DNA from: Pseudomonadota bacterium
GTDB lineage: Bacteria; Desulfobacterota; Desulfobacteria; Desulfobacterales; Desulfosarcinaceae
Direction of reading: 5' to 3'
Assembly: GCA_023435265.1 (NCBI GenBank)
Contig: JAEYRZ010000106.1
Location: forward strand, 1 to 19,531
Length of the DNA stretch: 19,531 nucleotides
Made by a program: the position numbers and the translations under genes. This document shows positions 13,632 through 19,531 of this stretch, piece after piece. How positions within the stretch are numbered: position 1 is the first letter of the stretch; every line of letters starts with the position of its first letter. The notes below the pieces were generated by a model. It ran no database searches and had not been told where the DNA came from. It saw only the letters and a program-made list of their open reading frames with translations.

Positions 13632-14747
13632 CTATGAGGCCCTGGAAATCTGTTCTTGCGCTGCGCCACTGTCGCCGCACTGCGCACGCGCCGCCAGCCA
13701 CCCGGCTATTTTGGGTGCGAAAACGTCCTGGCACTTCGAGCTTACATAAATACCGATGTGTCCGGTTTCCAGGCACAAATCTTCAACATCGCGGCTGCCC
13801 ACTTCACCGGTCAATCGATTGCACGCCCCGGGGGGCACCAGGTGATCGAATTTTCCATAGATGTTCAACACCGGCATGGTGATCTTCTTCAAATCCACGC
13901 GCCGGCCGCCGACTTCCAGTTTGTTCTGGATCAGCAGGTTTTTCTGGTAGCAATCCCGCACAAACTGCCGAAACGCTTCTCCGGTCAAGTCCGGGCTGTC
14001 GAAGATCCATTTTTCCATGCGCACGAAATTTTCGACGAACACGCGGTTGTCCATATTTTCCAGGAAGCCGATGTACTTGTCCACGATCAGCCGCGCCGGA
14101 TTGAGCAGTAAAAAGCCCAAATTCATGAAATCTCCGGGAATGTTACCGAAGGTGTCCACGAGGCGGTCCGCGTCGATGGCTTTCATCCAGACGTGCAACA
14201 AGCCCTGGTCCGTATCAAAATTGGTGGGCGTAACGGTCGTGACCAGGTTCTTGACTTTCTCCGGGTGCAAGGCTGCGTAAATGACGCTGAATGTCCCTCC
14301 CATGCAGATCCCCATCAGGTTCAAATTGGAGATGCCGTGCCGCCGGCAGATGAATTCGACGATGTTGTGCATATAGCCGTTGATGTAGTCGTCCATTCCC
14401 AGGTAGCGGTCTTTGCGCGTCGGATACCCCCAGTCGATCATGTAGATCTCCATCCCGCGGTCCAGCAGGTGACGCAGGACGCTTCGGCCCGGCTGCAGGT
14501 CCAGCATCGTTTCGCGGTTGATCTGCGCATAGACGATCAGCAGCGGAGGCTGAACGCGAACCCCGCCCTCAGGAAGGTAATGCTTCAATTTGACGCGGTC
14601 TTCTTCATATACCACGCTGTACGGTGTCGAAGCGATATCGGTTTCCAGAGGCCCCGCCAGGATATCCATGGCCTCTGCCGTCTTTGCCTGTAAATCGATC
14701 ATATATTGCGCCATCTGAGTCATGGCGGCGTTGATGCCGGATGACAT
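13632..14747 (-). CDS. phaC: Class III PHA synthase catalytic subunit PhaC
   Basis: A 371-residue protein, close to the usual 355-residue length of class III PhaC. The nucleophile Cys148 is in LMGICMGGTFS; Asp301 (GKFDHLVPP) and His330 (TGHIGIYVS) complete the triad, nearly the same numbering as the well-studied Allochromatium enzyme (149/302/331). The box reads GICMGG where that enzyme has GICQGG. VKLKHYLPEGG, PLLIVYAQINRETMLDLQPG and YMIDWGYPTRKDRYL are class III hallmarks. It needs PhaE, encoded immediately upstream, for activity in the granule complex. ATG 14747 has GGAGG five bases upstream. Its last bases carry the ribosome site for phaJ. Confidence 0.95.
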   Translation of the reverse strand: MSSGINAAMTQMAQYMIDLQAKTAEAMDILAGPLETDIASTPYSVVYEEDRVKLKHYLPEGGVRVQPPLLIVYAQINRETMLDLQPGRSVLRHLLDRGMEIYMIDWGYPTRKDRYLGMDDYINGYMHNIVEFICRRHGISNLNLMGICMGGTFSVIYAALHPEKVKNLVTTVTPTNFDTDQGLLHVWMKAIDADRLVDTFGNIPGDFMNLGFLLLNPARLIVDKYIGFLENMDNRVFVENFVRMEKWIFDSPDLTGEAFRQFVRDCYQKNLLIQNKLEVGGRRVDLKKITMPVLNIYGKFDHLVPPGACNRLTGEVGSRDVEDLCLETGHIGIYVSSKCQDVFAPKIAGWLAARAQCGDSGAAQEQISRAS

Positions 14748-14763
14748 ATCGGCCTCCGTATTC

Positions 14764-14799
14764 GTCTGCGGCTTTCGCCGGGTCTGCGGCTTTCGCCAG
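14764..14799. repeat. 18-bp tandem duplication between phaE and phaC
   Basis: GTCTGCGGCTTTCGCCGG (14764-14781) is followed directly by GTCTGCGGCTTTCGCCAG (14782-14799), 17 of 18 bases identical. It lies in the 88-base spacer between phaE and phaC and ends 37 bases before phaE ends (14836). It is probably replication slippage, possibly affecting phaC leader folding. Confidence 0.8.
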
Positions 14800-14835
14800 G
14801 TTCAGGTTTGGCGGTGAAGAAACGGCACGCGCGCT

Positions 14836-15675
14836 TCAGGATGCGCTGCGCATCGGCCGGAAGCGTTCTTCGAATTCCTTCAGTCTTTTTTTCAACTGAT
14901 AAATTTCTTTGTACAAGTCATCCATTTCGGTATTGGTGGGGATTGGAAGATATTTCAACATATCTTCATAAACTGTATTGCGCGCATGGGCGAATTCTTC
15001 ATAGGCCGAAAGTGCACCGGACATGGCATCCAGGTATTGCGGCGACTTGTACAGCCGCATGAAATCGTTTTCCAGCAGTTTGATCCAGCGTTTATAAAGC
15101 TCTTTGGGGCTGTGGTAGGTCTCGGTCGGATCGGCGGCCAGTTTCCTGAATTCGGCCAGCGATGATTCGAAGGGCCTGGCGAAAAGCCGCATGAACTGGG
15201 ATAGAGACTTGTTGAAATCCTCGTACTTGCCCAGGGCGCGGGTGAGCTTTTCCTGGTAAAGACGTGTCAGACCCAGAGCCGGCACCCGCAGGGCCTTGCG
15301 CAGTTCATGTTCAAAACTTTCAAGCGTCATCGAATACAGCCGCTCGGCCGCATTTTCGAAAAGTTCCTGTTGGAAGTGGGGTTCCTTGCCCGCAGCTTTT
15401 TCCAGTAGATCTCTCTGCAGTTTCAGGTATCCGTTGAAAGTATTGTTTACCATCTTAAAAATCAATTCACGCCATGCATCTTCCGAGGCCGCCGTGCTTC
15501 GCTGCTTTTCACGCTGGTGCTCGGCGGCGTTCTGAACCACCTTCGGCGTGGAAGCCGGTCTGGCGGCTTTCTCTTGAAATCCTGCCATCTGTTTCACCGA
15601 TTGCTCCCACATATCGGCACTCAACTTCATCCATGATTGAAGCATCATGCTGCCGGTATCAATTTTTTCCGTCAT
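14836..15675 (-). CDS. phaE: Class III PHA synthase subunit PhaE
   Basis: A 279-residue, mostly helical protein preceding phaC on the same strand. The family mark is the C-terminus, KYLPIPTNTEMDDLYKEIYQ with LKKRLKEFE, nearly the textbook PhaE ending that packs against PhaC. The N-terminal half (MMLQSWMKLSADMWEQSVKQ) is an amphipathic helix region; residues 37-62 are a low-complexity linker. PhaE has no catalytic residues; it activates and dimerises PhaC. The start ATG 15675 has AGAGG about eight bases upstream. The operon order phaE-phaC-phaJ is reversed from the common phaC-phaE order. I see no clear promoter in the gene-free region upstream. Confidence 0.9.
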   Translation of the reverse strand: MTEKIDTGSMMLQSWMKLSADMWEQSVKQMAGFQEKAARPASTPKVVQNAAEHQREKQRSTAASEDAWRELIFKMVNNTFNGYLKLQRDLLEKAAGKEPHFQQELFENAAERLYSMTLESFEHELRKALRVPALGLTRLYQEKLTRALGKYEDFNKSLSQFMRLFARPFESSLAEFRKLAADPTETYHSPKELYKRWIKLLENDFMRLYKSPQYLDAMSGALSAYEEFAHARNTVYEDMLKYLPIPTNTEMDDLYKEIYQLKKRLKEFEERFRPMRSAS

Positions 15676-16214
15676 ACCTGGACCTCTGCCTTAGTGTTTG
15701 GGGGATTGGATTGGGTTCTACACCCGCATCTTCACGATGTCGGCGCACTCTGCTTCAATCCGTATGAAAGTTAAATACAGCGCCGCCCCCATTCATGCCT
15801 GCGGATGAACGCATACGGTGCTACATGGATGTCGCGGCAGGAGCGGAAAACTTCGGCAAAGAACTGTAGAAGTTCCGTACAGGTTTGATCGATGTTGCTT
15901 TTCACATCCATTTTTGATTGAAGCAGTAACGCGGAAACTGTGAACTGAAACTCCAAACGGATACAGCCGATGACCTCAGCCGCTCGTGATTACCATTCCG
16001 CCTGCCTCATATTACGGCAGTGGGTTCGTTCAACCTGCCTGAGGACCAGTCCTGCAGCCCACCGACGGCCGGCAATGCGCCGCCCGCGGCGTTCCAAGCT
16101 GCCGCCCCCCATCGGCCGATCCCTGCACCTGACGCCAAAACCGAAACACTCACCCGGAAACTCAAGAGCACGCTCGTGCGTCGATGACGACTGAAATGGA
16201 AACTGGAGGCTGAA
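15676..16214. other. Gene-free divergent spacer between phaE and a third PhaC-like gene
   Basis: There is no supportable gene in 539 bases. Short open frames exist on both strands (for example a TTG-initiated 61-codon frame, minus, 15956-15771) but lack ribosome sites and codon bias. The spacer must hold the promoters of two diverging units, yet I see no strong -35/-10 pair; an alternative sigma factor or a distal activator would fit. The right half (16040-16150) is notably rich in C and poor in recognisable structure. Confidence 0.6.
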
Positions 16215-17396
16215 ATGGATCAGGTTTTGCAACAATGGGGCAACGCGGTTCGCGGCGGCCTGAGAATGACGGGCGCCATGTACCACTCCTTCGGGCGCAT
16301 GCTGAACATGTATCCCGCCGGAAGACCTTTTGCCGGAAACTGGATCGCCTGGGGACGATATCTCGAGGAAAGAAATCCACCGATCCAGGCTCATCCCTGG
16401 ATGACGCCCAATCAAATCGTCTTCAAGGGTATGAAGACCGCCCTGCGCCGATTCAACTATGACCGGCGCGGCAACCCGGTCCTGCTCGTACCACCGGAAG
16501 CCGGTCACAATTCACAGATCGTCGATTATGGCCCCGGGCAAAGTCTTGTCCAATGCGCCCTGCATCATTTCGACGGCGACGTCTACGTCATGGACAAATT
16601 GCCCGCCGGACCCGGTGAAGAGAAGTATTCGCTCGATGATTGCATCCGATCGGTGGATGCCTGCGTCCGGCATATCGGCGAACCGGTACATCTGGTGGGG
16701 TTGTGCCAGGGGGGGTGGCAAAGCGCCATCTACACTGCTCTTTTCCCTGAGCGGGTCAAGACTTTGAACCTCGCCGCGGCGCCCATCGACTTCCATGCCG
16801 GAGATGCATTGATTTCCGAATGGGCCCGCACTCTGCCCGAAGCTTTTTTCCACTCCATGGTCGCAATGGGCGGCGGGCGCATGCCCGGCGCGTTCATCGT
16901 GGCCGGGTTCATGCTGATGAATCCGGTAGATCGCTTTATGGGCGACGATCTTTCCCTGATGCACCACATCGACGATCCGGTGTTCCTGAAACGCTACCGG
17001 CGCTTCAACCGCTGGTACCAGTTCACGCAGCCGCTGCCGGGACGGATGTACCTGCAAGTGGTCAAGGAGCTGTTCAAAGAGAACAGACTGGTGCGGGGCC
17101 GCCTTGAGATCCTGGGGCGCCGTGTGGATCTCGGACGCATCACGCAGCCGCTTTGTCTGATCGCCGGCAGCAAGGACGACATCACACCGGCAGCACAGCT
17201 TTTTGCAATCGCCGACCACGCATCAGCGCAGTCCATCGAGAAGAAAACCGCGGCAGCTGGACATATCGGTGTTTTCATGGGGGCAAAAGTCATCCGGGAG
17301 ATTTGGTCGGAAATTTTTCAGCGCCTGGCGCGATCAGGGGGCAACGCTCGGATGGACGCATCCCGCAAGGGTTTTGCGGCGGCGGCTTCATTTTGA
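16215..17396 (+). CDS. PhaC-like alpha/beta hydrolase (third PHA synthase homologue or depolymerase)
   Basis: A 393-residue protein with the PHA synthase/depolymerase catalytic layout: Cys164 in HLVGLCQGGWQSA, Asp321 in GSKDDITPA and His350 in AGHIGVFMG. GLCQGG is nearer the class III box than either other homologue, and GRRVDLGRITQPLCLIAG parallels GGRRVDLKKITMPVLNIYG of the class III PhaC. However, the N-terminal region (LLVPPEAGHNSQIVDYGPGQ) differs from both synthases and recalls intracellular PHB depolymerase-like or DUF3141-type proteins. It may add to, cut back or modify the polymer. The start ATG 16215 has TGGAGG five bases upstream. It is transcribed away from phaE and ends with an Ala/Arg-rich tail. 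Function is not settled by sequence. Confidence 0.75.
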   Translation: MDQVLQQWGNAVRGGLRMTGAMYHSFGRMLNMYPAGRPFAGNWIAWGRYLEERNPPIQAHPWMTPNQIVFKGMKTALRRFNYDRRGNPVLLVPPEAGHNSQIVDYGPGQSLVQCALHHFDGDVYVMDKLPAGPGEEKYSLDDCIRSVDACVRHIGEPVHLVGLCQGGWQSAIYTALFPERVKTLNLAAAPIDFHAGDALISEWARTLPEAFFHSMVAMGGGRMPGAFIVAGFMLMNPVDRFMGDDLSLMHHIDDPVFLKRYRRFNRWYQFTQPLPGRMYLQVVKELFKENRLVRGRLEILGRRVDLGRITQPLCLIAGSKDDITPAAQLFAIADHASAQSIEKKTAAAGHIGVFMGAKVIREIWSEIFQRLARSGGNARMDASRKGFAAAASF

Positions 17397-17532
17397 AGCC
17401 TCTTTATCTACGCCTGGCACGGCTGGGCGCCTGAACGGCACTTTTCACAGAGAGGATACACAGGAAGCAATTGGAGCCGCCCTGCTCCCGGTTCCGCTGT
17501 TCTCTCGAAGCGAATTTTGCGGACACAGGTGT

Positions 17533-18333
17533 TCAGCCGACCTTACGAAGATATTCGTATACCATGCGGGCGTTGCGCTTGCCGCAGATCAGCAGGTGAT
17601 CTTCAATGCGCTGGCCCTCGATATAATCGCCCAGGAAAAAATCGCTGCCGTCGGCCTTGCAGATTTTTCCGCCCGCGGCCTCGATGATGACCCGCACCGC
17701 GGCAAGATCCTTGAAGGATTCCCGTGCCGTCATGGCGGCGTCGGCCCGGCCCATGGCAACATAACAGGCGTGGGCCCCAATACTGCCGAAATCTCTTATT
17801 TTGCCCGGAAATTCGGAGTGGTAGTACTGATGAAAGCGTGAAAAGGTCAGAAGCAGGCTCTCCTGCGAGATGCTGTCACGTTCTGAAATGCGGATCGGCC
17901 GGTCGTTCCAGTACGCTCTGTCGCCCGCCGTGGCGCGGAACAAATCTTTGGTCGCCGGCATATAAAACAAACCGAGCACAGGCCAGTAATTTTCATACAG
18001 CGCCAGCGACATGCCCCAGATCGGGATACCGCTCTGAAAGTTATCGACCCCGTCCAGCGGATCGAAAACCCACAGGAATCTTTTGGCATCGTGGGTATAC
18101 CCGCTGTCCAGGTGGTCCTGCCCGAAAAGCAGATGATCGCTGTACCGGTTGCGGATATGCTCCTGGAAATAATCGTTGAGATGAAGCTCGGCCTGGGTGA
18201 TCAGGTCCTGATCGAACGGCGGGCGCTGCCGTCCCTTGCCGTAGAATTGGAGCGCTTCCTGCCCCATCCGCAGGATGGTTTGCACCGCGAAAGCGGACAA
18301 GTCATCGACCTTTAAATCCCCGTTTTTAACCAT
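17533..18333 (-). CDS. Divergent inositol-monophosphatase-family protein
   Basis: A 266-residue member of the IMPase/FBPase metal-dependent phosphatase superfamily. It has the core metal motif WVFDPLDGVDNFQSGIP (DPLDG at 91-95), the GSIGAHACYVAMGRADA stretch, and a motif B reading SFKDLAAVRVIIEAAGG (Asp209). Two normally conserved points deviate: the GEE glutamate motif reads GQDH (71-74), and the Trp of WDxAA is Lys. Substrates in this superfamily include inositol phosphates, fructose-1,6-bisphosphate and 3'-phosphoadenosine phosphate; none can be assigned. The start ATG 18333 has GGAAGG seven bases upstream. It follows the FmdB-type gene by 55 bases on the same strand, probably one transcript. 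Confidence 0.82.
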   Translation of the reverse strand: MVKNGDLKVDDLSAFAVQTILRMGQEALQFYGKGRQRPPFDQDLITQAELHLNDYFQEHIRNRYSDHLLFGQDHLDSGYTHDAKRFLWVFDPLDGVDNFQSGIPIWGMSLALYENYWPVLGLFYMPATKDLFRATAGDRAYWNDRPIRISERDSISQESLLLTFSRFHQYYHSEFPGKIRDFGSIGAHACYVAMGRADAAMTARESFKDLAAVRVIIEAAGGKICKADGSDFFLGDYIEGQRIEDHLLICGKRNARMVYEYLRKVG

Positions 18334-18388
18334 TCACTGCCTTCCCGGATTGAATGAGTGCGTCAGGCGGCGCGTTGCGCGGGTCGGT

Positions 18389-18571
18389 TCAGCTTTTCTT
18401 GGATGCATAGCCGTCGGCGTACCAGCCGCCTCCTTTGAGCTCGAAGGAGCACGTCGACATGATCTTGGTCGCGCTTTGATGACATTGCGGGCACTCGTGC
18501 GTGCGGGTATCCATAGGCACGAGATCCTCGAAAACATGTCCGCAGGAGCATTTGAATTCATATACCGGCAT
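18389..18571 (-). CDS. FmdB-family zinc-ribbon protein
   Basis: A 60-residue protein with the typical FmdB beginning MPVYEFKCSCGHVFEDLVPM and the paired cysteines C8-x-C10 and C27-P-Q-C30 that make a zinc ribbon. The C-terminal GGGWYADGY is the usual FmdB tail. The first pair is C-x-C rather than the more common C-x2-C, a known variation. The name comes from a putative regulator of methylotroph formamidase/amidase genes; the true role is unclear and may be nucleic-acid binding. ATG 18571 has TGGAG eight bases upstream. It is first in a likely two-gene unit with the IMPase-like gene. Confidence 0.88.
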   Translation of the reverse strand: MPVYEFKCSCGHVFEDLVPMDTRTHECPQCHQSATKIMSTCSFELKGGGWYADGYASKKS

Positions 18572-19004
18572 GTAAGATTCTCCACTTCCGTTCTTGTCGG
18601 CCTTTTCAGTTTATCGGCCTTTCAGGGAACTGACTTTATGGGGAGCATCCCGTATCTGTCAAGATGAATCCTGTCCGTTGAATCTTATCAGGGATAGGGC
18701 GATCACATGCAGACGGGACATACTCAAAACGGCGGCAGGGTCGTATCGGGGTCGCAATCGCCATCGCAAACGCATCGCCCAATAACTCTATAGGACCAGC
18801 CCGTACCGGCGGCAGCATTCGATACCGATTCCGATACCGACCCCGGTAATAAATGTACCTGCGATTGCCTGCATCAGGGGCCGCCGTATCAATCGAGGGA
18901 GTTTTGGGGTTAAGTCTTAAGGGCAGAACCGGTCGATCGATTATCGAATCAGATAGGAACCTTGGCTTGTAATTTAACACTGACAACGTATAACTATGGC
19001 ACTC
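18572..19004. other. Gene-poor spacer with degenerate repeats
   Basis: No gene can be supported here. A 130-codon minus frame (19028-18636) runs through the repeats and has no ribosome site or family resemblance. The promoter of the fmdB-type gene must lie at the left end of this stretch, but no clear boxes are seen. The right end holds the terminator of the protease gene. Confidence 0.6.
18741..18846. repeat. Degenerate GATNCC-type hexamer repeats in opposite orientation
   Basis: Block 1 (18741-18779) is built of TCGTATCGGGGTCGCAATCG-like units; block 2 (18821-18844) reads GATACC, GATTCC, GATACC, GACCCC. The reverse complement of block 1 contains GCGATTGCGACCCCGATACG, closely related to block 2. 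The blocks therefore form loosely inverted hexamer arrays separated by about 40 bases. I recall similar arrays in intergenic regions of Desulfobacterales genomes. Confidence 0.5.
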
Positions 19005-19005
19005 C

Positions 19006-19043
19006 TGAAAAAAGGACCGGCTGCCCAAGAGGCGGGCAGCCGG
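19006..19043 (-). terminator. Intrinsic terminator of the DegP/DegQ-type gene
   Basis: Read on the minus strand, CCGGCTGCCC (19043-19034) pairs perfectly with GGGCAGCCGG (19026-19017) around a 7-base loop, and the RNA then continues UCCUUUUUUC. A 10-bp GC stem plus a U6 tract is a textbook Rho-independent terminator. A second small perfect hairpin (GCCGTGAC/GTCACGGC, 19071-19089) lies at the stop codon of the gene. Confidence 0.85.
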
Positions 19044-19088
19044 CCGGGTGAGAGGGCGCGCTCTATATGCGCCGTGACGGGGTCACGG

Positions 19089-19531
19089 CTAAGGGAGGAT
19101 TTTGATGGCCTGGAACCCTTCGTTGCGGCGCATGATCAGCATCTGGATGGTCTTTTTCTCATCCAGCTGGCCGATGACCTTGCGGTAATCCGCTACGCTC
19201 GCAACCTTTTGATGTTCAATTTCCTTAATGATATCGCCCACGCGCAGACCGGATTGTTCAGCGCGGCTGCCGCTTTCCACATCGAGGACGATCACGCCTT
19301 TTTCATCCTGATCCAAACCGAACTGCTGCGCGCGCTCCGGCGAAAGATCGGCCACCTGGATGCCCAGGCTCCCGGTCTCATGCCCCTTTTCGCTTTGCTG
19401 GGCCAATTTTTCGTCTTCCGGCCGCTTGGTCACTTTGGCCGTAACCGTCATCTCCTTTCCTCCGCGCAGCAAGGTGATGCGGGCCGTCCCACCGACGGGC
19501 GTATTGGCGATGATGCTGGAAAGCTCCCGGC
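19089..19531 (-). CDS. DegP/DegQ (HtrA) family periplasmic serine protease, C-terminal part
   Basis: This is the last 147 or so residues of a protein whose start and protease domain lie beyond the right edge. The first residues, RELSSIIANTPVGGTARITL with LRGGKEM, are the end of a first PDZ domain. A linker (KRPEDEKLAQQSEKGHETGS) leads to a second PDZ domain: LGIQVADLSPERAQQFGL, GVIVLDVESGSRAEQSGLRV, GDIIKEIEHQKVASVADYRK, then the last strands to QAIKILP. HtrA proteases with two PDZ domains degrade or refold damaged envelope proteins, with PDZ1 binding substrate and PDZ2 holding oligomers. The catalytic triad cannot be checked here. A strong terminator follows the stop at 19089. Confidence 0.9.
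   Translation of the reverse strand, partial: RELSSIIANTPVGGTARITLLRGGKEMTVTAKVTKRPEDEKLAQQSEKGHETGSLGIQVADLSPERAQQFGLDQDEKGVIVLDVESGSRAEQSGLRVGDIIKEIEHQKVASVADYRKVIGQLDEKKTIQMLIMRRNEGFQAIKILP

Noticed and set aside
13619..13687. N-terminal extension of phaJ
   Set aside because: It overlaps the phaC end and is not family-like; GTG 13618 has a good ribosome site.
15771..15956. 61-codon minus-strand frame upstream of phaE
   Set aside because: TTG start, no ribosome site and third-position base use unlike neighbouring genes.
17397..17532. Possible terminator after the third PhaC-like gene
   Set aside because: No stem longer than a few base pairs and no T-tract were found.
18636..19028. 130-codon minus-strand frame
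   Set aside because: It runs through degenerate repeats and the terminator U-tract, has no ribosome site and resembles nothing known.

Overview
The window reads as a moderately GC-rich chromosome of a Gram-negative bacterium, most likely a deltaproteobacterium of the Desulfobacterales type (Desulfosarcina/Desulfatitalea-like). This is inference from protein style: a LuxR-type regulator with the coiled-coil plus 'RPHL..LDMIHSNLDDIISP' linker common in that group, many PAS/histidine-kinase proteins, an amidoligase/gamma-glutamyl hydrolase pair, a class III PHA synthase, and degenerate intergenic repeats. No rRNA, tRNA, CRISPR array, transposase or phage gene was seen.

Region 1 (1-5308) holds mixed housekeeping and accessory genes. 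In order they are the 5' end of a crcB fluoride exporter (minus), a TPR protein, a MutT-type Nudix hydrolase (minus, convergent with the TPR gene), a small Tyr-rich lipoprotein, a translationally coupled amidoligase and class I glutamine-amidotransferase-like hydrolase, an inverted-repeat element, a PAS-less LuxR-type regulator, and a stand-alone KhpA-type KH protein.

Region 2 (5421-10236) is a signalling block, all on the plus strand. It contains a membrane diguanylate cyclase with an intact GGDEF and I-site, then a PAS-HisKA-REC protein that has no ATPase domain, then a PAS/HisKA_2 histidine kinase, then a REC-PAS-HisKA-HATPase protein. Two of the junctions are GTGA start/stop overlaps, so the proteins are probably made in pairs.

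Region 3 (10303-17396) is a polyhydroxyalkanoate (PHA) locus. A good sigma70-type promoter precedes a long 614-residue PhaC-like synthase and two tandem small phasin-like paralogues (plus strand). Convergent to these is a minus-strand operon phaE-phaC-phaJ: the class III synthase subunits and an (R)-enoyl-CoA hydratase that would feed beta-oxidation intermediates into polymer. A third PhaC-like alpha/beta hydrolase (plus strand) diverges from phaE across a 539-bp gene-free spacer; it may be a synthase or an intracellular depolymerase. No phaA or phaB is present here.

Region 4 (17533-19531) is minus strand: an FmdB-type zinc-ribbon gene followed by a divergent inositol-monophosphatase-like gene, a gene-poor stretch with degenerate hexamer repeats, and the C-terminal part of a DegP/DegQ-type periplasmic protease followed by a convincing intrinsic terminator.
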